Assembly (NCBI RefSeq): GCF_025147485.1
Contig: NZ_CP102263.1
Coordinates: forward strand, 1,377,501 to 1,441,500
DNA from: Bacteroides uniformis
Lineage (GTDB): Bacteria > Bacteroidota > Bacteroidia > Bacteroidales > Bacteroidaceae
DNA length: 64,000 bases
Direction: 5' to 3'
Shown: one piece after another, positions 27,549-35,768 of the stretch
Numbering within the stretch: the stretch's first letter is position 1
Layout of the letters: each line of letters opens with the position of its first letter
Position numbers and translations under genes: made by a program
Notes under the pieces: generated by a model
Told to the model about the DNA's origin: nothing
The model's input: the letters and a program-made list of their open reading frames with translations, nothing else
Databases searched by the model: none

Positions 27549-29120
27549 ATGATGAAAAAATATAGTTTATATATATTGTTCCTGATGGGGTTGGGGGCAA
27601 TGGCTGGTTCTTGCACAAATCTTGATGAGAAAATCTATGATAGGTTGGTAGACAACAACTTCTATAAAAATGAAAAAGATATCATTGCTGCCATTACACC
27701 GGTATATACGGATTATAGAGGACTTCTGGAATGGCGTAAGTGGTGGGACTTTGAAGAAACGACTGATGTGGCCGTAACACCGCGAGCAGCTTGGTTTGAC
27801 GGAGGAATCTATATACGTCTGCATAAGCATACATGGAAACCGGAAGATCCCCATTTCTCAGATCTTTGGGGACAGGCCTACGGAGGAATCAGTAATTGTA
27901 ATCGGGTAATTTATCAGCTTGACAATTTGGATTTCGAAGTTACTGGTAAGGAAAGTGTAATAGCTGAGTTGGAGGTAGCCCGTGCTTATTGGTATTACAT
28001 ACTATGTGAGGCTTTCGGTAATGTACCTATTGTAGACCGGTTTGATGTTCCGGAAGGTTTCTTGCCGGAAACCAGTAGCCGCGAAGAGGTGTTTGCATTT
28101 ATAGAGAATAGTATAAAAAATAATGTTGATAAGCTGAGTGACGATACAAAGACTTACTATGGCAGATTCAATAAATGGAATGCCAAGATGTTACTGGCAC
28201 GTCTTTATTTGAATGCAGAGTCATGGATAGGGAAGAATATGTATACGGAATGCATGGCACTTTGTACAGAAATAATGAACTCCAATAAATATGCCTTGGA
28301 GAATGATTATAGTGCACCTTTCTATGCCCAGAATGAAGGCTCCCAAGAGATTATATTTGCTTATCCGGCAGATGAGGTGAAGACTGGAAGTACCATTTAC
28401 ATGGCTTTGCAGAAAACTCTTCATCCTTCAAATGTAAAAACCTTTAATTTGCAGACATGGTTGGATAATGGGGTGTGTGCTGTTCCTACTTTTATAGATA
28501 CTTATGAGGAAGGCGATAAGCGTTTACCGAAAACCTGGAGAATGGGGCAGCAGTATGGCAGTGACGGGTCTATCTTATATTGCACTGGACTTGTTCCTGG
28601 TTGGGAAGGAAAACCCTTGATTTATACAAAGGAAGTCAGCAATCTTGAAAATGGAGGAGAGGCTGAAGGTTACCGTTGCGGTAAGTATGAAATTAAAATG
28701 GGAACCTCGCGTGCGTTGGATAATGATTGGGTGGCTATGCGTTATGCAGAGGTTTACTTGATGAAAGCTGAGTGTATTTTACGTACAAATGGCAATGCGG
28801 AAGAAGCGGCACAGTTAGTCAATGAAGTACGGAAACGTGCTTTTGACGGTGACAACAAACTCTCTGGAGCTGATTTGTTGAAAACAACTAATGTAAATGG
28901 TGTTCCTGTACGTTTTGGAATTTTATTGGATGAATGGGGCCGGGAATTTGCTTTGGAAGGTTTGAGGCGTAGCCAATTGATACGTTTTGATAATAATTAT
29001 ACAAAAGGAGAATGGACTTTTCACGAACCTTCTAAAGAAACTTATTTAAACTTATTTCCTATTCCTTTGTCAGAGATACAAGCTAATAATAAATTGGAAC
29101 AAAATGAGGGGTATAAATAG
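27549..29120 (+). CDS. SusD-like surface lipoprotein of the ribose locus
   Basis: A 523-residue RagB/SusD-family lipoprotein, lipobox MAGSC (Cys22). Family blocks include WGQAYGGISNCNRVIYQLD, EVARAYWYYILCEAFGNVPIV, RYAEVYLMKAECILR, and the C-terminal EWGREFALEGLRRSQLIRF and NLFPIPLSEIQAN. It should bind ribose-bearing ligands for the adjacent SusC. The start may be at either of two adjacent Met codons (27549 or 27552). The ADP-ribosylglycohydrolase starts 35 bp downstream. Confidence 0.95.
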   Translation: MMKKYSLYILFLMGLGAMAGSCTNLDEKIYDRLVDNNFYKNEKDIIAAITPVYTDYRGLLEWRKWWDFEETTDVAVTPRAAWFDGGIYIRLHKHTWKPEDPHFSDLWGQAYGGISNCNRVIYQLDNLDFEVTGKESVIAELEVARAYWYYILCEAFGNVPIVDRFDVPEGFLPETSSREEVFAFIENSIKNNVDKLSDDTKTYYGRFNKWNAKMLLARLYLNAESWIGKNMYTECMALCTEIMNSNKYALENDYSAPFYAQNEGSQEIIFAYPADEVKTGSTIYMALQKTLHPSNVKTFNLQTWLDNGVCAVPTFIDTYEEGDKRLPKTWRMGQQYGSDGSILYCTGLVPGWEGKPLIYTKEVSNLENGGEAEGYRCGKYEIKMGTSRALDNDWVAMRYAEVYLMKAECILRTNGNAEEAAQLVNEVRKRAFDGDNKLSGADLLKTTNVNGVPVRFGILLDEWGREFALEGLRRSQLIRFDNNYTKGEWTFHEPSKETYLNLFPIPLSEIQANNKLEQNEGYK

Positions 29121-29155
29121 GGTGGTATATTGAAATATAAATTAAAAAATTAATT

Positions 29156-30682
29156 ATGAAAGAACTTAGAATCTTTGGAATATGTATATGCGTGCTGCTG
29201 GGGACTGTAATGGGTAATGCAGCTTCAAAATTGCCTTCATCAGTGACGATGAGTAAGGTTCAATTAGAGAATAAGATAAAGGGAGGTTGGGCCGGCCAGA
29301 CTATCGGGGTTAGCTTCGGTAGTTATACGGAATTTAGGTATCAAGGAACTTTTATTCAGGATTATCAGACGATTCCTTGGGGGGAAGGTTATGTGCAAAG
29401 ATTGATGGATTCCTGGCCTGATTTATATGATGACATTTACATGGACCTCACTTTTGTAGATGTATTGGAGAAAAAAGGGCTGGATGCTTCGGTGAAAGAT
29501 TTTGCTGTAGCTTTTGCTACGGCAGACTATAATTTATGGCATGCCAATCAGGCTGCGAGGTATAATATAGCTCATGGAGTGGACAATCCTGGACATTGGC
29601 TGAATAACCCACATGCCGATGACATTGATTATCAGATTGAAGCAGATTTTGCCGGACTGATGAATCCGGGTATGCCTAATTCAGCTTCTCAAATCAGTGA
29701 TAAGGTGGGGCATCTTATGTGTTATGGCGATGGCTGGTATGGTGGTGTTTATGTCGGTGCCATGTATAGTCTTGCTTTTGTGTCTGATGATATCCAGTTT
29801 ATTGTTACTGAGGCTTTAAAGACGATTCCGGAGGAAAGTGGTTTCTATAAATGTATTGCAGATGTGATAGAGTGGTATAAAATGTATCCTGATGATTGGA
29901 AACGTACTTGGTTCGAAATTCAGAAACATCATGCGGAAGAGATCGGTTGTCCGGATGGAGTATTTCATCCATTAGATATTGATGCTAAAATTAATGCCGC
30001 TTACATCGTTTTAGGATTATTGTATGGCAATGGTGATTTCACTAAGACAATGGAAATATCAACGCGGGCAGGTCAGGATTCAGATTGTAATCCGTCTTCT
30101 GCAGGAGGGATATTAGGCACAATGATAGGCTATGATGCTATCCCTGAATATTGGATGAAAGGTTTGAGAGGGGCGGAAGGCAAGAATTTCAAGTATACGT
30201 TACTCTGTTTGGATCAGATTTACACTATCAGCAATAAACATGCTTTGGAGATGATTCGCAGGAATGGAGGAAAAGTGGAAAAGGAGAATGTGACAATTGC
30301 CGTACAGAGGCCCGAGACTGTACGTTTGGAGCAGAGTTTTACAGATATGTATCCCACGGCTAAGGTTGAATTGTCTAAACACGATATAGATATACTGACT
30401 TTTGAATTTGAGGGTACGGGATTTGTACTCCGTGGGGAGGCTATTCGTAGGGACATGAATCGGCCGGATGCAGTACTGAAAGTTAATCTGTATCTTGATG
30501 GGGAGTTGGTCGAGAAGGCTGCTGCATTTCCGACTTACTTCCATGATCGGCGGTTAGATATATTTTGGAAATATCAGCTGCCTGAGGGTAAACATCAAGT
30601 AAAGGTAGAAGTCATAAAAGATGGTGCTAATGCTTTGTTGAAGTCTTGGGATTATATCGTTTATTCGAAAGGCAAGAAATGA
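29156..30682 (+). CDS. Exported ADP-ribosylglycohydrolase-family protein
   Basis: A 508-residue protein with a signal peptide (MKELRIFGICICVLLGTVMGNAAS), so it acts outside the cytoplasm. It has ADP-ribosylglycohydrolase features: the glycine-rich start GGWAGQTIGVSFGS, an acidic metal motif DDIYMDLTFVD and the second metal motif GQDSDCNPSSAGGILGTMIGYD. A C-terminal beta-sandwich-like domain (about 385-508) is appended. As the last gene of the ribose operon it probably frees ribose-containing units from ADP-ribose or similar nucleoside conjugates for uptake. The strong hairpin terminator at 30798-30835 closes the operon. Confidence 0.88.
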   Translation: MKELRIFGICICVLLGTVMGNAASKLPSSVTMSKVQLENKIKGGWAGQTIGVSFGSYTEFRYQGTFIQDYQTIPWGEGYVQRLMDSWPDLYDDIYMDLTFVDVLEKKGLDASVKDFAVAFATADYNLWHANQAARYNIAHGVDNPGHWLNNPHADDIDYQIEADFAGLMNPGMPNSASQISDKVGHLMCYGDGWYGGVYVGAMYSLAFVSDDIQFIVTEALKTIPEESGFYKCIADVIEWYKMYPDDWKRTWFEIQKHHAEEIGCPDGVFHPLDIDAKINAAYIVLGLLYGNGDFTKTMEISTRAGQDSDCNPSSAGGILGTMIGYDAIPEYWMKGLRGAEGKNFKYTLLCLDQIYTISNKHALEMIRRNGGKVEKENVTIAVQRPETVRLEQSFTDMYPTAKVELSKHDIDILTFEFEGTGFVLRGEAIRRDMNRPDAVLKVNLYLDGELVEKAAAFPTYFHDRRLDIFWKYQLPEGKHQVKVEVIKDGANALLKSWDYIVYSKGKK

Positions 30683-30797
30683 TTGTGAAATACTATGCTG
30701 ATTAGGAACCATATCAAAAACAATAAATAGGTATTAATATGTAACATAGTATTGCATAGGGTAAGGTAAGCAAGATTAGCTTATGGATGATTTTAAG

Positions 30798-30835
30798 AAC
30801 TGTATGAATGAGTTTTCTTTCATGCAGTTTTTTTT
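30798..30835 (+). terminator. Intrinsic terminator of the ribose operon
   Basis: AACTGTATGAA pairs with TTCATGCAGTT across a short loop and is followed by eight T residues. It lies 116 bp after the ADP-ribosylglycohydrolase and inside the frame extension upstream of ruvB, which shows that the extension is not translated. Confidence 0.85.
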
Positions 30836-30923
30836 GGGTAGGAGAGATAGCCATGAAAAAACTAACTTCTATCGCTTATCTCAAAATAAATTAGTTATTT
30901 TGCAGAAAACAAAGGAATCTGGA

Positions 30924-31961
30924 ATGGAACAAGAAGATTTTGATATACGCAACCAGCAGCCCGTCACCAGCCGAGAACGTGATTTCGAGAACGCTCTCCG
31001 TCCGTTGAATTTTGAGGATTTCAGCGGGCAGGACAAGGTGGTGGACAATCTGCGCATATTTGTGAAAGCTGCCCGCCTGCGTGGCGAGGCGCTGGACCAT
31101 GTGTTGCTTCACGGCCCTCCCGGATTGGGAAAAACAACACTCAGCAATATCATAGCCAACGAACTGGGCGTAGGTTTCAAGATAACTTCCGGTCCGGTAC
31201 TTGACAAGCCGGGGGATTTGGCGGGAGTGCTTACCAGCCTGGAGCCCAATGATGTACTTTTCATCGACGAAATACACCGGTTGAGCCCCGTAGTGGAGGA
31301 ATATCTGTACTCAGCCATGGAGGACTACCGCATAGACATCATGATAGACAAAGGCCCTTCTGCCCGAAGCATACAGATTGATTTGAATCCTTTCACGCTG
31401 GTGGGAGCTACCACGCGTAGCGGTCTGTTGACAGCTCCGTTGCGTGCCCGTTTCGGTATCAACCTGCATCTGGAATATTACGATGATGATGTGTTGAGCG
31501 GCATTATCCGTCGTTCGTCCGGCATCCTCGATGTGCCTTGCTCCGTAAGGGCTGCCGCCGAGATTGCGAGCCGCAGCCGTGGCACACCGCGTATTGCCAA
31601 TGCATTGCTGCGGCGTGTACGCGATTTTGCCCAAGTGAAAGGTTCGGGGAGCATTGACACGGAAATCGCACAGTTTGCCCTTGAGGCTCTGAATATCGAC
31701 AAGTATGGTCTGGACGAGATAGACAATAAGATACTCTGTACCATCATCGACAAGTTCAAAGGCGGTCCGGTGGGATTGACTACCATCGCCACTGCTTTGG
31801 GCGAAGATGCAGGTACGATAGAGGAAGTCTATGAACCGTTCCTGATAAAAGAAGGTTTCCTGAAACGCACTCCCCGTGGGCGTGAAGTGACGGAGCTTGC
31901 CTACAAGCATCTGGGGCGAAGCCTCTATAGTAGCCAGCGTACCTTGTTTGGCGACGAGTGA
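30924..31961 (+). CDS. ruvB: Holliday junction branch-migration ATPase RuvB
   Basis: A 345-residue AAA+ motor of the RuvABC complex. I start it at 30924 ([10 protein letters not shown]) because this matches the family length and the frame upstream crosses a terminator. Visible features: Walker A ([13 protein letters not shown]), Walker B ([18 protein letters not shown]), sensor 1 (LVGATTRSG), arginine-finger region ([15 protein letters not shown]) and the winged-helix C-terminus ([17 protein letters not shown]). Higher GC than the ribose block just upstream. Confidence 0.97.
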   Translation: MEQEDFDIRNQQPVTSRERDFENALRPLNFEDFSGQDKVVDNLRIFVKAARLRGEALDHVLLHGPPGLGKTTLSNIIANELGVGFKITSGPVLDKPGDLAGVLTSLEPNDVLFIDEIHRLSPVVEEYLYSAMEDYRIDIMIDKGPSARSIQIDLNPFTLVGATTRSGLLTAPLRARFGINLHLEYYDDDVLSGIIRRSSGILDVPCSVRAAAEIASRSRGTPRIANALLRRVRDFAQVKGSGSIDTEIAQFALEALNIDKYGLDEIDNKILCTIIDKFKGGPVGLTTIATALGEDAGTIEEVYEPFLIKEGFLKRTPRGREVTELAYKHLGRSLYSSQRTLFGDE

Positions 31962-32073
31962 TTCATTTTAAGAAAACGAATACAGAGATGCGGAGACATA
32001 AAGTCTCTCTTTCCTCTTATCCTAGAAAACTTTGTGCCTCCGTGCCTTTGTGTTCATAACAACCATTAAAGAA

Positions 32074-33516
32074 GTGGCCGGATTAAAATCATTGGCAAAA
32101 GAAACTGCCATTTATGGGTTGAGCAGCATTGTGGGGCGTTTCCTCAATTACCTGCTGGTGCCCGTATATACCATGGCGATGTCCGCACAAAGCGGAGGCT
32201 ATGGCGTAGTGACGAATGTATATGCGTGGGTGGCGCTCATGCTGGTGTTGTTGACGTGCGGCATGGAGACCGGTTTCTTCCGCTTTGCCAATAAAGGAGA
32301 GGACGACCCGATGCGGGTGTACTCCACGACATTGCTCAGTGTGAGTGTGGGGGCGCTTACCTTTCTTGCATTGGGATTGCTGTTCCTCAACCCCATTGCC
32401 GGATGGCTGGAGTATGGTGACCATCCCTGGTACGTGGGCATGATGATGATTGTGGTGGCGATGGATGCTATTCAAAGCATTCCTTTCGCTTATTTGCGCT
32501 ACAAGAAGCGTCCCATTAAGTTTGCGGCACTCAAACTGCTGTTCATCTTCCTGAACATTGCACTGAATCTGCTCTATTATGTGGGAATGAAAGGGGATGA
32601 CGTGGGTTATGCCTTCCTTTTCAATCTGATATGCACCTCTACCATCATGCTTTGCATGATTCCGGAGTTGCGTGGGTTTGCCTACGTGCTGGACAGAAAA
32701 CTGCTGAAGCGGATGCTTGCTTATTGTCTGCCGTTGCTGGTACTCGGCTTGGCAGGTATCCTGAATCAGGTGGCGGATAAGATTATTTTTCCTTTTGTCT
32801 ATCCGGATGAGGCGGAAGCTTCCGTACAGTTGGGCATTTATGGGGCTGCCAGCAAGATTGCCATGGTGATGGCGATGCTTACACAAGCCTTCCGCTATGC
32901 ATACGAGCCTTTTGTCTTCGGGAAGAGCCGGGACAAGGACAACAAGCAGATGTATGCGCAAGCCATGAAGTTCTTCATCATCTTCACACTGCTGGCATTC
33001 CTCGCTGTCATGTTCTATCTGGACATCCTGCGCCATATTATCGGTCGCGACTACTGGCCGGGGTTGCGGGTAGTGCCCATCGTGATGGCTGCCGAAATCT
33101 TTATGGGTATCTACTTCAATCTTTCCTTCTGGTACAAGCTGATTGACGAGACGCGTTGGGGCGCTTATTTCTCCCTGATAGGTTGCACGGTACTGGTAGT
33201 GATGAACGTACTTCTGATTCCCCGATACAGCTATATGGCTTGTGCCTGGGCAGGATTCTGTGGCTATGGCATCGCCATGCTTCTGTCCTATTTCGTAGGG
33301 CAGAAGAAGTATCCCATTCAGTATGACTTGAAGGCTATCGGTAGTTATGTGCTGCTTGCGGCAGTACTCTATCTGGCTGCCGAATATGTCCCGATAGAAA
33401 ATATTTACCTGCGTATGGCGTACCGTACCGTTTTGTTGCTGCTCTTTGTGGCCTATATCGTGAAGTGCGACTTGCCGTTGAGGCAGATTCCGTTCATTGG
33501 TAGGCTGGTGAAGTGA
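32074..33516 (+). CDS. Polysaccharide flippase, MATE/Wzx-like
   Basis: A 480-residue inner-membrane protein of the MVF/Wzx-type polysaccharide exporter superfamily with about 14 hydrophobic helices. I choose the GTG at 32074 (VAGLKSLAKETAIYGLSS), since KETAIYGLSSIVGRFLNYLLVPVYT is the usual N-terminus of these proteins; the upstream codons look like non-coding sequence. It probably flips a lipid-linked saccharide across the inner membrane, but it sits outside any glycan-synthesis cluster here. It follows ruvB by 112 bp on the same strand. Confidence 0.85.
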   Translation: MAGLKSLAKETAIYGLSSIVGRFLNYLLVPVYTMAMSAQSGGYGVVTNVYAWVALMLVLLTCGMETGFFRFANKGEDDPMRVYSTTLLSVSVGALTFLALGLLFLNPIAGWLEYGDHPWYVGMMMIVVAMDAIQSIPFAYLRYKKRPIKFAALKLLFIFLNIALNLLYYVGMKGDDVGYAFLFNLICTSTIMLCMIPELRGFAYVLDRKLLKRMLAYCLPLLVLGLAGILNQVADKIIFPFVYPDEAEASVQLGIYGAASKIAMVMAMLTQAFRYAYEPFVFGKSRDKDNKQMYAQAMKFFIIFTLLAFLAVMFYLDILRHIIGRDYWPGLRVVPIVMAAEIFMGIYFNLSFWYKLIDETRWGAYFSLIGCTVLVVMNVLLIPRYSYMACAWAGFCGYGIAMLLSYFVGQKKYPIQYDLKAIGSYVLLAAVLYLAAEYVPIENIYLRMAYRTVLLLLFVAYIVKCDLPLRQIPFIGRLVK

Positions 33517-33575
33517 GGTTAGAGAAGTTAGATTGATAAACATTGCGTATTTAACAGTTTTGTCAAGAAAAGCAT

Positions 33576-33583
33576 TACTTTTG
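33576..33583 (+). promoter_or_regulatory. Candidate -7 element upstream of the dinD-like gene
   Basis: TACTTTTG matches TAnnTTTG. It lies before a 22-codon frame at 33611 and the dinD-like gene at 33694. No good -33 box is seen at the expected spacing. Confidence 0.35.
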
Positions 33584-33610
33584 TACTGTTATTAAAACTG
33601 AAGTGACACA

Positions 33611-33679
33611 ATGGACAGAAAAATCAATCGCATAAAGATTGTTTTGAAATCAAGGATTGTGCAGAAGAGCAAACAATAA
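33611..33679 (+). pseudogene. 22-codon remnant resembling the start of a small HTH regulator
   Basis: An ATG frame of 22 codons (MDRKINRIKIVLKSRIVQKSKQ truncated here as MDRKINRIKIVL then unrelated residues) ends 14 bp before the dinD-like gene. The first dozen residues resemble the N-terminus of short XRE-type regulators common in Bacteroides, after which similarity stops. It may be a fragment left by a deletion or by arrival of the dinD-like gene, or simply a chance frame. Confidence 0.3.
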
Positions 33680-33693
33680 ATTCAGAATCAAGT

Positions 33694-34365
33694 ATGATTA
33701 AATCAGAAGCAATTCAGAATCTCCTCGCAAGATTCGAATCCATTGCGTGTGAATACGAAGGCGTGGAGTGCTGGAGTGCTCGCGAATTATATCCCATTCT
33801 GGGCTATGCCAAATGGCAAACGTTTGAGAATGTTTTAGGAAAAGCTAAGGAGGCTTGCCAAAACGCTGGTGTAGAGACGAGTAATCATTTTACCGGCATC
33901 AGTAAAACGATACTTATGCCTAAAGGTGCATCAAAGGACATTGAAGACTTTATGCTCACTCGCTATGCCTGCTACCTCGTGGCACAAAATGGTGACCCTC
34001 GTAAGTCGGAGATTGCTTTTGCCCAAAATTACTTTGCTGTACAAACACGTGTGGCAGAGGTAATAGAGCAACGACTTCTTGACTACGACCGTGTCCAGGC
34101 TCGCCATAAGTTGGCAGAGACAGAGAAACGCCTCTCTGGTGTTCTTTACGAGCGTGGTGTGGATGACAAGGGGTTCGGAATCATACGTAGTAAGGGCGAC
34201 CAAGCTCTTTTTCGCATGAACACTGCTATGCTTAAACGTAAACTTGGAGCACCGGAAAAACGTGCTTTGGCAGATTTCTTGCCAACTCTTGGCATTAAGG
34301 CAAAGGACTTTGCTGCCGAGATGACCAGCAGTGTTTTACGAGGCGTTTCATTGAGAGAAAATTGA
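33694..34365 (+). CDS. dinD: DinD-like DNA-damage-inducible protein, possibly truncated
   Basis: A 223-residue protein resembling DinD, a damage-inducible protein reported in Escherichia coli to inhibit RecA filament assembly. The N-terminal BRO/ANT-like part is clear (WSARELYPILGYAKWQTFENVLGKA, FMLTRYACYLVAQNGDPRKSEIAFAQNYFAVQTR). E. coli DinD has about 275 residues; this one stops shortly after FAAEMTSSVLRG, so roughly 50 C-terminal residues seem missing. I do not see them in another frame downstream. The gene is not near other SOS genes except ruvB. Confidence 0.82.
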   Translation: MIKSEAIQNLLARFESIACEYEGVECWSARELYPILGYAKWQTFENVLGKAKEACQNAGVETSNHFTGISKTILMPKGASKDIEDFMLTRYACYLVAQNGDPRKSEIAFAQNYFAVQTRVAEVIEQRLLDYDRVQARHKLAETEKRLSGVLYERGVDDKGFGIIRSKGDQALFRMNTAMLKRKLGAPEKRALADFLPTLGIKAKDFAAEMTSSVLRGVSLREN

Positions 34366-34381
34366 AAACTGATAATTGATA

Positions 34382-35752
34382 ATGGAAGAAAAGACGACCG
34401 ACAACAGAAATACCTTCGCTATCAAGACTTTTCTGAAAGACTATCTTGATTTGCGTAAAGACAAGGACAATGAACTGGAAACTGTAGATTCCATCCGTAA
34501 GGGAGTGGAATTCAAAGGAGCCAATCTTTGGATTCTGATATTCGCCATATTCATGGCCTCGTTGGGATTGAATGTAAACTCCACAGCCGTGATTATCGGT
34601 GCCATGCTCATCTCGCCGCTGATGGGGCCTATCATGGGCGTGGGGCTTTCTGTGGGGTTGAATGATTTTGAATTGATGAAGCGGTCTTTGAAGAGCTTCT
34701 TGATAACTACCTTGTTCAGTGTGACCACTGCTACCATTTTCTTTCTGGTGAGTCCCGTTGCCGAGGGGCAGTCGGAATTGCTGGCACGTACGTCACCCAC
34801 CATTTATGACGTATTCATCGCCTTGATGGGTGGCTTGGCAGGTGTGACGGCGCTCTCTACCAAAGAGAAAGGAAATGTGATTCCGGGTGTTGCCATTGCC
34901 ACGGCTTTGATGCCGCCTCTCTGTACGGCAGGCTACGGGCTGGCAACGGGTAACTTGATTTATTTCCTCGGTGCATTCTATCTTTATTTCATCAATTCCG
35001 TGTTTATCAGTCTTGCCACTTTCCTGGGCGTGCGCGTGATGCACTTCCAGCGCAAGGAGTTTGTGGATAAGAACCGGGAGAAGAAAGTACGTAAATATAT
35101 CGTCCTGATTGCTATCCTGACCATGTGTCCCGCTGTCTATCTGACGGTAGGTATCGTCCAGGATACCTTCTTTGAGAGTGCTGCCAACCGTTTTGTCAAC
35201 GAGCAGCTCTCCTTTGAGAATACGCAGGTGCTGGACAAGAAAATCCATCACGAGGGCAAGGGCCACGAAATACGTGTCGTGCTGATTGGGCAGGAGGTGC
35301 CCGAAGCTTCCATCGCCATTGCCCGCAGCAAGATGAAAGACTATAAGCTGGACAATACCAAGCTGATAGTCCTCCAAGGTATGAACAATGAAGCGGTGGA
35401 TATTTCTTCCATCCGTGCCATGGTGATGGAAGACTTCTACAAGAACAGTGAGCAGCGTCTGGTGGAACAGAAACAGAAGATTGCCACACTGGAGCAGAAT
35501 TTGGAAAGATACAAAACCTTCGATGAATTGGGCAAGAAGATTATCCCAGAACTGAAAGTGCTCTACCCGTCGGTAAAGACCGTATCAATATCTCATGCGA
35601 TTGAACTGGCGGTAGATTCTGTACGGGTGGATACTGTGACCCTTGCCGTCTTGAAATTCGGCAAGCATCCGGGTGCGCACGAGAAGGAAAAGATTGCGGA
35701 GTGGCTCAAGGCGCGTACGGGTGCCAAGCAATTGAGGCTGATTACTGAATAA
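34382..35752 (+). CDS. DUF389 / TIGR00341-family membrane protein
   Basis: A 456-residue inner-membrane protein of the DUF389 family. The start at 34382 (MEEKTTDNRN) is an ATG; the frame opens two codons earlier with TTG. The membrane domain (about 50-270) has the conserved GLNVNSTAVIIGAMLISPLMGPIMGVG and AGVTALSTKEKGNVIPGVAIATALMPPLCTAGYGLA stretches. The C-terminal part is soluble, with a coiled-coil-like EQRLVEQKQKIATLEQNL segment. Function is unknown. The leader contains short TGATAAT repeats that run into the start codon. It lies 16 bp before the S46 peptidase gene. Confidence 0.88.
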   Translation: MEEKTTDNRNTFAIKTFLKDYLDLRKDKDNELETVDSIRKGVEFKGANLWILIFAIFMASLGLNVNSTAVIIGAMLISPLMGPIMGVGLSVGLNDFELMKRSLKSFLITTLFSVTTATIFFLVSPVAEGQSELLARTSPTIYDVFIALMGGLAGVTALSTKEKGNVIPGVAIATALMPPLCTAGYGLATGNLIYFLGAFYLYFINSVFISLATFLGVRVMHFQRKEFVDKNREKKVRKYIVLIAILTMCPAVYLTVGIVQDTFFESAANRFVNEQLSFENTQVLDKKIHHEGKGHEIRVVLIGQEVPEASIAIARSKMKDYKLDNTKLIVLQGMNNEAVDISSIRAMVMEDFYKNSEQRLVEQKQKIATLEQNLERYKTFDELGKKIIPELKVLYPSVKTVSISHAIELAVDSVRVDTVTLAVLKFGKHPGAHEKEKIAEWLKARTGAKQLRLITE

Positions 35753-35768
35753 TACAAGAATTGACGGA

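Noticed and set aside
30783..30923. An N-terminal extension of RuvB from 30783
   Set aside because: It crosses an intrinsic terminator and makes the protein longer than the family; the ATG at 30924 gives the normal length.
32089..33543. A 484-codon minus-strand frame opposite the flippase
   Set aside because: Its His- and Gln-rich composition is what antisense of hydrophobic helices gives; no real motif.
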